Shown: piece by piece, positions 44,850-56,350 of the stretch
Layout: each line of letters opens with the position of its first letter
Position numbering within the stretch: the stretch's first letter is position 1
DNA from: Isoetes taiwanensis
Lineage: Eukaryota; Streptophyta; Lycopodiopsida; Isoetales; Isoetaceae
NCBI GenBank assembly: GCA_021234155.1
Contig: JAJEKV010000036.1
Location: 11,175,426-11,239,425 of the forward strand
Direction of reading: 5' to 3'
DNA length: 64,000 bases
The notes under the pieces: model-generated
Told to the model about the DNA's origin: nothing
Seen by the model: the letters and a program-made list of their open reading frames with translations, nothing else
Database searches by the model: none
Program-made: the position numbers and the translations under genes

Positions 44850-45741
44850 GGCACTCTCCATCACACGGTAGCAAAGATAAACCCGAGTCCGGCCAGGTCG
44901 CGGCAAGAACTTCAAAGACGTCCGAGATAGCACTTCCCAAAGACCGGCCGCATTAACAAGCACGATCGCGCCACCATCGGCGGTGGTTGCAAACGTCGAG
45001 GATGGACACCCGTGGAAGTGCATGGTGCTTGACATAAATGGTGTAATCTTGCACGCACACAACAGAGGAGAATGAACCAAAAATCTTGCATCCACCACAA
45101 ACGAACCATGTTGTAAAAGAAACGCAAGTAAGTACCTTATTTGCGCACCGTGGTATCATGAGTTTGTGGAGTGGGCAATCGCAGAGGTTTGATGTTGTGA
45201 TTTGGAGTGCTTCTCTACTTGAATACAAGGGGATATGGTGGATGTATTGTTCCCTCGATTTGCGGACCCATTCTTGAAGATATATGGTCAAGAGCATTGC
45301 TATGCATGCGAGCATCCAACCAAAGATGAAAAAGCAACTCTTTTTTTCAAGGAGTTGAAGGTTGTTCTTGAGGATTTTCCTCAATATCATGGTATGATTT
45401 TCTTGGTTGATGACAGCCTGCACAAAGGGTTTCTAAACCCTGCACACACAACCGTTCCTGTTATGTCTTTCAAGGGGCAAGAAGAGGACAATTTTTTGCA
45501 GAAGTTTGTGTGTCCGGCTTTGGAATACTTGGCCTCTCATACAGTACAGGAAACGATCTCACAAATTGATTTCACTGATGCATGGTTGGCCCCGGAGGCA
45601 GTTCTGATCTTTGGATTACTGTCTCAACAACTACCTTGTCTCGGCCTACTATATCCTCAATGCTCCTATTGAAGTACAAAGGCAGCTGCTGGGCACCCTT
45701 CCTGGTGACGAGCATAGATTTGAGGACTTCGATGACTCATG
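44850..45741 (+). pseudogene. FCP1/NIF-type HAD phosphatase-like gene in the transposon
   Basis: Reads VEDGHPWKCMVLDINGVILHAHN (45000-45065; HAD motif I in the DxNG form), then APWYHEFVEWAIA, DVVIWSASLLEYK (motif II region, T/S in IWSAS), DVLFPRFADPFLKIYGQEHCYACEHPTKDEKATLFFKELKVVL, GMIFLVDDSLHKGFLNPAHTTVPV (motif III/IV, DD near 45408) and FLQKFVCPALEYLASHTV. The C-terminus EDFDDS ends at 45741. This matches the FCP1 homology domain of plant NIF-like proteins. Frame changes near 45080, 45195, 45230 and 45575 break it; the first may be an intron. The second motif I Asp is Asn, known in some plant members. Captured or element-specific gene. Confidence 0.7.
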
Positions 45742-45872
45742 AAGTAACCATTGTACACTACTTTTTTGTAATATATGCATGATTACTTTGTGTTATCTTG
45801 AGTATTGAGTGATCTTGTAAGATGTCTCAAATCTTGAGTGTACAATTTTCTGTAATATATATCAAGCTTACT

Positions 45873-45982
45873 CTCCAATACTACAAGCATTGTTTCCAAT
45901 ACTAAAATACTCCAATACAGCACTACTACAAGCATTGTTTCCAATACTAAAAGACTCCAATACTCACAAGCACTGTCTCCAA
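45873..45982 (+). repeat. Short imperfect tandem repeats
   Basis: Units such as ccaatactacaagcattgtt, tccaatactaaaatactcca and actacaagcattgtttccaa repeat two to three times, with a ccaatac(t/a) core. No function suggested. Confidence 0.6.
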
Positions 45983-46061
45983 TATAATGATCAAAATTTG
46001 AGACAAGTACACAAGTAACTACAGACCTGTTAAAATGATAAAACAACTAGGTCAAAGCATA

Positions 46062-49000
46062 TTCAACCTTCATATGGCAGACTGTCAAGGATCATCTGGT
46101 GAGTAGCCTGATCAAGGGAAAATCTGTTGGTGCCAGGAATCTGATTCATCTCAAACTTGATAGCCGATCACGATGATGATCTTTGGAAGGTCAGACCTTT
46201 GTCTTCAAGTAGCTCCCAAGTACCATCGGGCTGGACAGCATAGTACAAACCAGCCAACACATGTTCATCGACATTGAAGGTCTGACCCCAGCTATCCTTG
46301 ACAATTCTATCAAGGATATGCCTCGGCTTAACACATTTCACCACATAGAAATCTGCATTCTCCTGATTTCCCTCATCGGCGACAACATCAAAGTTATCAC
46401 CTTCCTCTATGTTTCCACTAAGCCATTCTCCATCACCTTCAAAAAATGCCTCATCGATTTCGTCTTCAGTACCTTCACCAAAAGAGACTTTTTCTCGGCT
46501 TTAGAGTAACATATTTCCAATTCTTTAACCTCTGCTTGTTCACACAAGATGACCAGTTTCCTTTCAAACAGTTACCACAGAAACAACTTAAACCTCTATG
46601 AGCCACCCTTGTGCTTGATTTGGCCAAGTATGTCCTGATGCTGTGTATTTCCTTGGTCCCTTCTACCCTAGCGCAGTCTAGCCGGTCGTCCTATCAACAT
46701 CATCCTTTCCAATGAACCGGTGCACGCAAAAAGCCCGGCAACAACTATTGCGGTTCACATACGAGATGAGGCACAATACTGACATTACACGCCAGATAAA
46801 AGGATGAAAGCACTCGTGTGAAGCGGATGAAAGCACGTTAAAAGCAGATGAATGCAGATGAAAGCATATTACCTCTTGATGTCCCCGTTGCCGGCACCTT
46901 CATTCCAACTCATAGCGAATTCACAGGCATCAGCAGCACCCCTAAATCTCACTCCATCATACTTGAGCTGCTCTCTAGTGAATGCCCCTTTAAGGACTGC
47001 CCCTTGCCCATCGTGCTCTCCCTTACCATGGGTTGTCCCAAAGAAATTCTATATTATTTCCTTCCCTAGCTCGTGGTGATATCTTGGTAGGAAATAGAAT
47101 GGTCGAGCAGATTTGAATTGGCTAGAACAACCATCCGACCAAACTATATGCTGGAGAATTCTACACCATTTGATACTAGCCATGAATTTTGCTTTCTAAG
47201 ACAAGTTTGCACAAAAGAGTGTCATGAAGCTTGTCATCGCTCAAGTAAAAATGGGTTTCCTTCAATAGCTTTTCGATCCCGAGAGTTGTCCATCCTATAT
47301 CGTGATGTGGGCGAGAATTGTTATCGGGTCATTGTGCCAATGCCGGCTTTGAACCTCCCTTTGTATTTTGATGTCAGTAATTCTCGGCAAAATCAATTAC
47401 GTAAAACAATGGTGCCATCTTGGATATTGTCCAAGCAACTCTTGAATTGCATGGCACGCCACCTAGCCCTCAGAATTGTGTGACACGAATATCTTCAACG
47501 TGGAACACGGATATGAAATGAAAGCCTTCAATTGCCATTCTCTTGTAAAACAATCTAAGGACCGGCTTTGGTCCTTTCTTTTTTTCCCTTGCCATTTGAG
47601 GTCTCATCTTGTCTTTGCGGCTTCAGTTGTGTCCCACCAGCTGCCTTGGATTTCTTACTTTTGTTTCCCTTCTTCTCAACTTGTGCTGCAGCTTCAGGCT
47701 GTGTCCCACCAGCTGCCTTGGATTTCTTACTTTTGTTTCCCTTCTTCTCAGCTTGTGCTGCAGCTTCAGGCTGTGTCCCACCAGCTACCTTGGACTTCTT
47801 ACTTTTGTTTCCCTTCTTGGTGGCATTGGATCTTTTCTTTCTGCTGCCACCTGGCACTTCCTTGGTAACGCAGGCTGCAACTCCACCAACTTCTTCTGTC
47901 TCCACTGGAATCTGTAACAAGGTCTGTAGCATAAAAAAAAGAAGATCAGCGCAAGTTGAAAGCACAAAAGCAGTATTCAGCACATGACAGCACATATCAG
48001 CATGCTTCAGCAAGCAATAAAGAGAGTATTACCTTTTCAAACGTCTTCCATTCAAGCAAGAACTCGTGATTCTCTCTTTCTCTTGGACATATAGGAAGAC
48101 TTTTTATGCCACACTTCTGACATGTCTGCATCAAGCAGTCATGTTTATACCATTCTTCACCCTCGCTCTTGTTGCAAACCACAGCCCTCCAGAGCTCATT
48201 TGGTTGAGTCATCGCATTATGTTGGTGGCGGACACTTCTCACCGTGTCCACACCTCGCAGGTGCACTTGCACTCTTCACCATGGAATCCAATTTTCGCTG
48301 ACCTTAATGCATTCAGTGCTACCCTGGCATACTCCAACTTCATATGGTATATGCAACAACATGTTTCCCTTTCTGATACTTTCTTTACATAAATAGGCTT
48401 CAACTTCTCGAAAAGCCTTTAAGCAAAACAGGTGTTTCGGGATGTGCCTTTTTGTATTGTTGATATAGCTGCAGCTGAATGGTGGCCTTTGGTTAGAAAT
48501 ATTTATGCAATAATAACAGAAAAAAAAGTTTGTATGGAAACTTATACCTGTGTGACCTCCATAAGGTGCAAGGGATAAGAAATTCGGAAGCCTGACTCTC
48601 CAACAGTGTTCACAACATCTTTCTTGCAAGGAGAGACTTCTGGCTGTTTTCTTTCGTAATTCGTTATGCTTTGCTTGCAAGCGTGGGTGAGAGAATCGCA
48701 CCTCAACCTCTTTTGGAAAGCAGACCACGGACCATTTCCAAGGAAGGCTTCCGATTTCCTTAATGCAGCAGTTGCAATTGTTGACCTCATGTAACCTATC
48801 ATAAGAAATATTGCACATATATCAATGAACATATCCCAGCCAGCATCACTCAGCAGATACAAGCACTTGAAAGCATGAAGAAGCACAGGCAAGAAGGCAA
48901 GAAATAGATGTACCTAACAGCCCTGCCATAGTGGAATTGCATCTCGAATTTGTGGAAGAAGCCATCACAAGTGTTGAGGTTCTGGCTCTCCAAATATCAT

Positions 49001-49575
49001 GGTTCCTTTGCCTCTTTATTTTGCCATTGTCTGTTTCAAGTTGTTGAGCAAAGACCCCACCGCCTTGCACTCCTTTGGATTTGGCAAAAGTCCGTGTTCG
49101 AGATTTCCATTTCGTGGTGATGAACCACCCTCTTCATCACATCAGCCTTGAGTTCGGGTGAATGCTTTTTGGTGAGCTTATTGAAGTAATCAACTACTTG
49201 CTTGGCTATTTCTTGCCTGCGTCTCATGCTCAGATCCTCCCGTTCAACCGCTGCTCTTTTCATCTTATTCCGTAATATGTATTCTCTCTTTCTCGCTGCA
49301 TCCAATTTCTTGTAAATTGCAGAGGAAACTGGATCTTCACGTAATATTTCCTGTGTTGCATTGACATCCAACAAATCTGGAACACTGTATTGGGATTCAT
49401 CAGGCCGAAAATCCAATGCTAAACGTGTGATTGCCTCCAGGCCGGTATCAGGGAGCGCCATGAAATTCCTGAGAGAGGAAGGATAAGTGAATTGGAGGGA
49501 GAATTTTCGCGGCCCATGACGAAGTAATCCAATTTGCAACGTACTACCACACCACTCGCGCGAAAATCCAGCCAA
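46062..49575 (-). CDS. Multi-exon DDE-type transposase of the TIR element (decayed)
   Basis: Minus strand. The N-terminal exon probably starts at 49461 (MALPDTGLEAITRLALDFRPDESQ) and runs to a donor after 48914, with a frame change near 49070. Exon 48548-48795 follows (GYMRSTIATAALRKSEAFLGNGPWSAF, then a Cys-bearing segment), then a part at about 48030-48460 with CQKCGIKSLPICPRE...LLEWKTFEKV. A Lys-rich exon with three 24-residue repeats lies at 47555-47935. The catalytic-looking part, about 46870-47235, has HIVWSDGCSSQFKSARPFYFL then NFFGTTHGKGEHDGQGAVLKGAFTREQLKYDG, a DDE-nuclease-like block seen in large plant and protist transposases. The C-terminal exon, about 46062-46510, has PRHILDRIVKDSWGQTFNVDEHVLAGLYYAV...WELLEDKGLTF. 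Several stops interrupt it, so it is probably inactive as read. Confidence 0.6.
47631..47846 (-). repeat. Three 72-bp coding repeats
   Basis: gtcccaccagct starts at 47631, 47703 and 47775. On the minus strand each encodes 24 residues of the form KKGNKSKKSKAAGGTQPEAAAQ plus two more, i.e. a Lys-rich spacer followed by an Ala/Gln patch. Repeat-length variation is likely among related elements. Confidence 0.85.
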
Positions 49576-49726
49576 AAACCCACAATCATTTTCCTAACGG
49601 TTCATTCGTGAGGTGGACGTGTTAGTACATGAAGGGCGTAAAAAAAATGACGGGCAGTTACACCCATCAGCACCCCAAATTAAGCAAAAGCAGGGGTGCT
49701 TTAAGCGGGCTAAAACCCTGCTATAA

Positions 49727-49746
49727 GCATGCGTCCGGACGCATGC
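49727..49746. repeat. Perfect palindrome abutting the right TIR
   Basis: GCATGCGTCCGGACGCATGC, a perfect 20-bp palindrome (24 bp with one more A/T pair on each side plus another). It directly touches the inner end of the right TIR, and no counterpart exists at the left end. Confidence 0.85.
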
Positions 49747-49777
49747 TTTTGATACCCACCAGCATACTTTCACCCAG
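49747..49777 (-). repeat. Right terminal inverted repeat
   Basis: Inverted partner of 42025-42055 (ccaccagcatactttcaccc). Followed by agca, the same four bases that precede the left end. Confidence 0.75.
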
Positions 49778-50399
49778 CACACAATTTTATTTGGGGTCCA
49801 GGTGTTATAACTAGATATTTTCTATTTTTTCATTTTTTGGATAGCCTGCGGTGTGCAGCTACCCACTCTATACTATTGTAGAAAAACTGCAGAGATGAAT
49901 GAAAAGCCTAGTTGTTTCCATGCGAGCCCTTATTTATAATGCTTGTTAATTTCAAGTCTTCAAGTGAGTTCCAATTGCCATGCTTTCAACTTAATCTGAC
50001 AGATGTACAACAAAGATGAAATACACAAATAACACAAGCAAACAAAATAGAGAACTTAGGGTGGAATCACTAGTGCCCACCTAAGAAATGAAGTTGCCGT
50101 AATTTTTTTACGTCACATCTCTATCCAGATTTTAAGGCTTTGCCAGAATCATAAGTTCATAGTAAATTCTAGGATTCTTCAAATTAAGATTTCACAATTA
50201 TGAAAGAAATAAAACTCCTTAAATCAAGAGGAAATGGGCTAAATCTCTTGAATCCTGCAAGAATACATGTTCAAGGACAAGGCAAGAAGATATTGGCAAA
50301 GTTACTCCAATAACCTGATACAAAGACAAGGTTTTTACAGATAAATAAAATAATCACAAAATAGTATTTTATTTTAAATTGAATTGAATTGCATTTAAT
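49778..50399. other. No gene recognised
   Basis: AT-rich DNA between the TIR transposon and the next LINE fragment. No motif or long frame. Confidence 0.4.
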
Positions 50400-50900
50400 T
50401 TAATTTTATTGTCCACGAAGACTAAGAAGTCTATGGGGCCCAAACAAAGAAAGAAAGAATACAGCAGGCTTATTACTGTCTAAGATTAAAAGACCCCACT
50501 CCAAAGGGTTTTTGAGGGGAAAACTTTAGAAGTAATCTCACTGATAAATTGTACATTTGTACATGTCAGTGTAGTAAGAGACCCAATAGAGCTCGCATAT
50601 CTAGCACCTCTTGGATATATGATGCTAGTGCCATTACTAAAGGCATCTACAATATAATAAGTGTAACCAACACGATATCTCGTGCTTGGATAGATGCAAA
50701 TGCTGGGCAATTTTGAAGAGTGTGACACTCATCTTCAATAACCTTAGCAGCATTGGCAGATCCTGTTGCTTGCTCTTTCAGACCCATTTGCATGTCTCAA
50801 TTCTGAGGCGATGTTCTTCAATTCGAATGGATGCAAGCGTCCTGCATTTCTTCACGAACAAGTGTGTTAACAAGTATTGTTATGGCCCTGCAAGGGTGCG
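50400..50900 (-). mobile_element. LINE 3'-end fragment B
   Basis: Second member of the family at 36366-36985, same orientation. The 3' block reads, on the plus strand, tgtccacgaagac...agtctatggggcccaa and ccaaagggtttttgagggga. The coding part is decayed but still shows, on the minus strand, HRLRIETCKWV and a Cys/His zinc-type remnant around 50700-50790. Many stops. Confidence 0.65.
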
Positions 50901-53780
50901 ATTGATCTAACTTTTATAGTGTGATGCCTTTACCAGCTCTAAAGCATTGGCACTTTTCTAAAGTTTTTCCAAGTAAGTATCTTTAGATCCATCTGTTTAT
51001 CTTCTGCCACCAAGTTGTTGCCATGCCGGTTATATATTTGTGCACAGCCTGCAGCTTTTATTTCTCTGTTGCACCTACAAGATCAAAGTAACTTTTCCAT
51101 GTAGAGATAAATGCGAAGTCTGCTAATTTCTCTTTTCTCCAAAGAAAGTGTGCATACCAGCGATTTTTCTAACAATTTAACAGAAGTACCTCTATATTAT
51201 TGGAATTTGAGTAGAATTAATTACATTAAACTATGCAGGATTGATTATGGCTGGAGGTTGACACAAAAAATTATAAGCTAGTGCTAGATATTCTTTCTAT
51301 GTTTGATGTCCTGCTTGGCTAGATGGAGGGAAAATTACCATATGAGCAGCTAAGCTTGATTATATTGGGTCTTAAATTCCAAGGAACAGGATTAATAAAG
51401 CTCTAATAACAATTGATACGAAGACAAGGTTACGCAAATAAATAACATAGTCACAAACTAGTATTTATCCTTGAAAAATAGATGTCCGCCCTTAAGAGCT
51501 GCCTTCCACCTAATCGAGCTCTCAAAAAAAGGAATAAATAGAGAAAGAACGCAATTTGGGAATTAAAGAGTGGTAAGGAATAATCAAATGAACAATAGAG
51601 AATCCTCTCTGCCCACTATTCAAAGCGCAAAAAATGGGGCTTGATGTATTTAGGATTCATGATTTGGCTTTATTCATTTAAGATAGGAATAAAGAAATCT
51701 AAAAAAGCTGGGATGATCTTGGTGAACACGTTGGATGTTTAGAACCTGAAAAAGGAAAAAAAAAAAGGGGCATGTTTATAACAGTTTCGAATTAGATGGA
51801 GGTTGGAGTTGATGGTCACAGGGGTTGGCCCATCCCTTTCGCTTTTAGTCCATGTTCTTTTTTACACATATAAGTCTATCACATATTTGTGTCATCCGCG
51901 CATCAGTCCAATCGGTCATTATACACCATTTACTGCTTGTCATTCATTTCGCAAGTGACCAAATGAGGAAACAAAATTTCCTTTGAATGTATTCTGGCTC
52001 CAAGCAGTGCCGCAGAAGAAAAAGAGCCAAAGGGGTTTGCTGAAGGTTGAAGGCCATCTTTTTTGTTAGTGGAAAGACTTCAAGTGAGATATATTTATTG
52101 TTTTTATTTCATTTTGTTTCTTTTATCTGTGGTAAGAAATATATCGAGCTTCTCAAAGTAATTTCTTGCATAGATTTGTGGCAGAGAAAGGCAAAAAAAT
52201 AAAGGAGGTATTTTGACTGTCTCTTTTCCCTGCAAGCTTAGCAAACTCAATTAAATATATACAGTTGTAATCTCTGGAATTTAATCAGTTGGTACAAATT
52301 CGTCATCCAATTGCGTTCAGGCTTAAAAACACAAACAAATAGGCTTGTGAAAACCTTATAGAACAATCATTCTATCTTCTCTGAGTATCTGTTTAAAAAG
52401 AATAGGAAAGGGATGTGGCTTCGGTTCTAAGTCAAGAGCAACATCAAGTCAGATAACTTCGAACAAACTTAGGATGTTATTTCAGCTCTAGTGATTCTTG
52501 TTAAAACAAGTCAGGCTCCTCCTCTACAAAAATCGAGTTCCCTCTTTACATTCAATCGGGCTTTTTTGACATTCGATAGAATTGGAAAGATGTTAGGAGA
52601 TTATTGTGACTACAGTGCAATAGCTAGTTCCAAAGTATTCTTTTATAGATGTCTCTCGAGGCAAAAGGTAAGTTTACCAGCCTTTAGAGAAGAGGTAAAA
52701 GTTCTCTTAAGGCTGATGGTACGAAACCTAGCCTTAGAGGAGAGGTGGAAAGCCTTTCAAAGCAGGTGACCAATTCTGGGAAGAGCATGTTACTTCTAAA
52801 GACAGATGATTGAGTTTGACCAGTCTTTCAAAAGGGACAGAACTCTTTAAAACACATTATCAAGTTCGGTCAGTCTTTAAAGAAGTTATTCTGGTATAGT
52901 TTGTAGGGTATTAGATAAAGTCTTGGAGGACCCATTAAATAACGATTTCCATAAAGAATCCATCCTTTTGGTGTGTTGATTATCACTAGAGGTGCTAGTT
53001 GTAACATTTGGTAAATTTCCCATGAAGGTTCTGCCCTTTTGGTGTGTTGGTTATTCCTAGAGGTGCTAGCTATTAATATATTCTTGCAAGGAAGATCTGA
53101 GAGGGGACTGATATGGTCGCTCGGCCTTCCATGGGACAACCTTCATTGGATGTGATCAATTGAGAAAGGCATCTACTATAAACCTATTTATTATTTTATT
53201 TTTTTGAAGGACGTATAACTTATATTAAAACCTCAAGAAGGTTACAACACATCAAAGATCAATAAGATGAGACGAAGATAAGATCCCCAAGTCTCATCAT
53301 TATCATCATCCAATAGTTAGAGATAAACCTTGACCGTTATAGAAAAGCAAATGGGCAAATATAAAGAAGACTTTGAGAAGCGATGTCTCTATGAGCACAA
53401 CTTAAAATTGGAGGACAATAATATGCCACTACATAGAGAAAGAAAAAATAATACATTTGTATTAGAGTCATGAGCTACAAGAAGATGCCACTATATTGCT
53501 ATGCTTTGCAAAACTTATATTTGCATATGCCATCATGGCATTGATGACATTCTCAAACCCTAAGATGCTCGTAGTGCCGATCACACGTTTGCGATCATAA
53601 TTGGAGACCTTGTTTCAGTTGAGATTTATTGCTCTATATACCTCTCTCATAAAGCTTAGCAAATTTCATATGCTTGAACAAGATTTCCAAAGCAAAATAA
53701 CATAGCTTCGGCTTGCACCTCCACTCTCGGGTTGGTATTACATTTTTACTCATAACTATTTTTCTATAACTCCCTTTTCG
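50901..53780. other. No gene recognised
   Basis: 2.9 kb without a supported gene. 52491-52769 is open for 92 residues without recognisable motif. A short imperfect duplication (ccttttggtgtgttgattat / ccttttggtgtgttggttat with agaggtgctag) lies at about 52965-53070. Confidence 0.35.
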
Positions 53781-53834
53781 TGATGCTATCAAGCTTTTTC
53801 AGAGCCCTTTTTAAGGATGTTTGATTTGTTAATG

Positions 53835-54205
53835 ATTGGCCAAGTTTCTTGAGCAAAAATAGCAGATTTCCATCCTGGTTTTAGGACTTCCAGCTTTCTA
53901 TTTATTCAACACTGTATACTTTTCTTCATAGCCATTGATCTACGTCTCTGTTTTGGGTGAAATTGGTATGTTTGGAAAGCTTGTTCTGCGATAACATTAA
54001 GAGTATATGATTTACACATGTTCGGCCAAGATTTTTGAGTAGAAATAGCAGATTTTCATCCTAGTTTTAGGGGTTTCAACTTTCTAGTTAGCACTGCATA
54101 CTTTTCTTCATGGCTATTGATTTACTGTTTTGGGTGAAATTTGTCCCATTGGAAAGCTTATTTTGCAATAGCTTCATGAATATATGACTTGCACTTGTTT
54201 GGCCA
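53835..54205 (+). repeat. Direct duplication, about 185-bp unit
   Basis: Two diverged copies (about 53835-54020 and 54020-54205) each with ggccaag, aaatagcagatt(t/)tccatcc, tactttt cttcat(a/g)gc(c/t)attga, tgttttgggtgaaat and ggaaagctt. No coding potential seen. Confidence 0.7.
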
Positions 54206-54336
54206 AGATTTACAACCACTTGGATTAAGACTTTTGCATGTGGATGGCTTTCAGACGGGATCTGTAAGCTAGGACCCATTTCAAAAGTAGATTTGGTGGA
54301 GAGGAAACCAACGTTACTGCTCTTTCAGAGGGGCCT

Positions 54337-54644
54337 CTGCAAGGTGATAGAGATCACATGTGATTCTTACTCTTGGAGGCTTTTAGACGGGTGTCTGTAA
54401 GGTAACAGATGTTGCGCATGAGTTTGGCACTTGGAGACATTTATATGGATGTCTATAAGGTGACAAAGGTTGCACGTGATTCTGACATTTGGAGGTTCTC
54501 AGACAAGCATGCATCTGTAAGGTGATAGAGGCGGCGTCTACTTCTTACACTTGGAGACTTTCAGGCGAGCGTCTATAAGGAGGCAAAGATTGTATGTGAT
54601 CAAAGTATTTGGAGGATTTCAAACAAGCGTATGTAGGGTGATAC
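54337..54644 (+). repeat. Minisatellite, 58-62 bp unit, about 5 copies
   Basis: Units start tg(c/t)aaggtgatagag, tgtaaggtaacagatg, tataaggtgacaaagg, tgtaaggtgatagagg, tataaggaggcaaag and tgtagggtgata. Each carries cttggag(g/a)...cag(a/g)c(g/a)...gtc. Copies are 70-80 percent alike by eye, so old. Confidence 0.8.
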
Positions 54645-55873
54645 TCTAGTCATGGCAACCCCAGTGATAGAAGAGCTAGAAGAGCCCTACGCTCCCTTCC
54701 CCCCACCCCACTGATATGCATGTGGATGGTGCTGACACATAGTCCCCTCTAGCTAGGGCCGACATCAAATCGAAACTTCTCTTGGGAGGGTACATAGATG
54801 CAATCCCAAATCCCAGACCAGATGAAACAGGCAAAATTGACAGGAACACGCTGAAAAGAGAAGCATGAGCAAAGTCCCGTGTAACAAGCATAGCCCATCA
54901 AACATATGACAGATACTCCAGCCTAGGCAGCAAGCCGCATTCGTGGATCAATGCCACCAGACCATGCACCTGAGGAGCACTAGAAACAGGTTCAAGCGAT
55001 GACAGAGATAACGCAGCTCGAATTGCTTGCTTAGCAGAGGGGATACATGTCTACACCCTACTACTCAAGAGGCAGCTGGCTACTGAAAAGCAGCGTGTTT
55101 CCAGCATGGATACCCACCTACAATAGCTTGAGGATAGCCTTTGCCTAGCATACTCTGAAAGGAAACAAGATAGGGCAGGACTTGGTGATCTCTAGACCAT
55201 TCTAGACGTCCTGACTACAAGAATTGGCACCATGGTTCGTGCCTGAGACATTTCGAGCGGGAGACTCCTATCCCAACTTCACACAGAAGTTGAGGAGATG
55301 ACAGTCGCATTCCAAAAGGCAGTCAACAAACAGCCAGCAACTCATAGCACCAGTGCCTCCAGACCCTCCATGCTAAGGTCAGCAAATTGGAAAAAATCTC
55401 TTCAGCACTTCAAGGATTGGGGCATAGCGCCATTGTGCATGATTGAGAGGGATAGGTCTGCGTATCTCAATTGCTCAGCAGGACAAGGGCCTCCATGTAG
55501 AAACTCATGCACAGCTGCAACATTGCATGCACGAATTGGCAAAACAGGAAAAGTTCCAACAAGAACTAAGGTCTCAGATACACGAGGTGAAGGCTACTCA
55601 ACATCCTGCATCTGGTGCTCATGCCCATGTACTCGCACCTCCAACCAATCCGCCCATACTTGTGAATGCTGCCCCTCTCCGACAGCCACAATGGCTTCCC
55701 CGCAAGCAACCAGCGGCTCCTCATTGATAGGCAACAGTATCTGCGAGGGCAGAGGGCATTTCATCGAGGCTCAGTATTGTACAGCAGCACAAATGCACAT
55801 AGGTAGAAAATGAGGAGGATCACCATCACTTATGGCAGTACCTTGAAGGTTAACGACACATTACCAGCACCAG
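54645..55873 (+). other. Decayed coiled-coil ORF, probably LINE ORF1 region
   Basis: Directly upstream of LINE fragment C in the same orientation. Open stretches in shifting frames give Gln/Glu/Leu-rich, coiled-coil-like peptides (LLKRQLATEKQRVSSMDTHLQ; VETHAQLQHCMHELAKQEKFQQELRSQIHEVKATQ) followed by a Pro-rich part (VLAPPTNPPILVNAAPLRQP). This composition fits a gag-like ORF1, but no zinc knuckle is visible. Association with the LINE is inferred from adjacency. Confidence 0.4.
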
Positions 55874-56350
55874 ATCAATTCCATGCTTACACAGGATCCA
55901 CAACGCTATCTTCGTGCACATTGGCCCATGAAGAAGGGAAGATTGATAGCCTCAATTCGCGCAAGAACAGGATTTGTTAGTGTGGCCAATACTCTTCAGA
56001 ATTGTCTGGCATTCACCTACATTCGAGCCCGTTATACTGAATTGATCCCATCTAACCAACCACTCCATATGCTATTGGACACACGTTCAATGGGTTCGTT
56101 AGGATCTTATCTCCAAGAGATTATAGATGAGCGCACTCGGCTATATCCTCAGACACTGCATTGAACTTGAAATGTATTGTAATGTATCATTGTATAGTTT
56201 CTCAGCATAACTTTTTTTCTCGAAAATCTTTTAGGGCAGGGGTTTTTTAATCCTGACAGTAATATGTTTGCTGTACTCTTTTTGATTGGGTCCCATAGGC
56301 CAGTTGGTCTTTTTGATTGGGTCCCATAGGCCAGTTGGTCTTTGTGGATC
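55874..56350 (+). mobile_element. LINE 3'-end fragment C
   Basis: Plus-strand member of the family. 55883-56164 encodes QRYLRAHWPMKKGRLIASIRARTGF...NCLAFTYIRARYTELIP...PLHMLLDT, parallel to copy A but with the Cys-Cys-His stretch deleted. The 3' UTR repeats the family block (ctcgaaaatcttttagggca, gattgggtcccatagg), the last part doubled. Confidence 0.65.

Larger units (their letters stand above)
42028..49775. mobile_element. 7.75-kb TIR DNA transposon with cargo genes
   Basis: Ends are inverted repeats: left 42025-42055 gcagggtgaaagtatgctgg tgggtagcaaaa, right 49747-49777 complement gctgggtgaaagtatgctgg tgggtatcaaaa, about 28 of 31 matching. Both are bordered by AGCA (42024-42027 and 49776-49779), a candidate 4-bp target duplication. 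Inside are a minus-strand multi-exon DDE-type transposase (46062-49575) and, on the plus strand, a coiled-coil/zinc gene (42521-43823), a basic/acidic tail (43829-44345) and an FCP1-like gene (44850-45741). The superfamily is uncertain; the transposase motifs do not let me name it. Confidence 0.72.

Noticed and set aside
47118-47483. 121-residue plus ORF and the plus ORFs at 47476-47987
   Set aside because: The minus strand carries the transposase motifs and the Lys-rich repeats; the plus frames are their complements.
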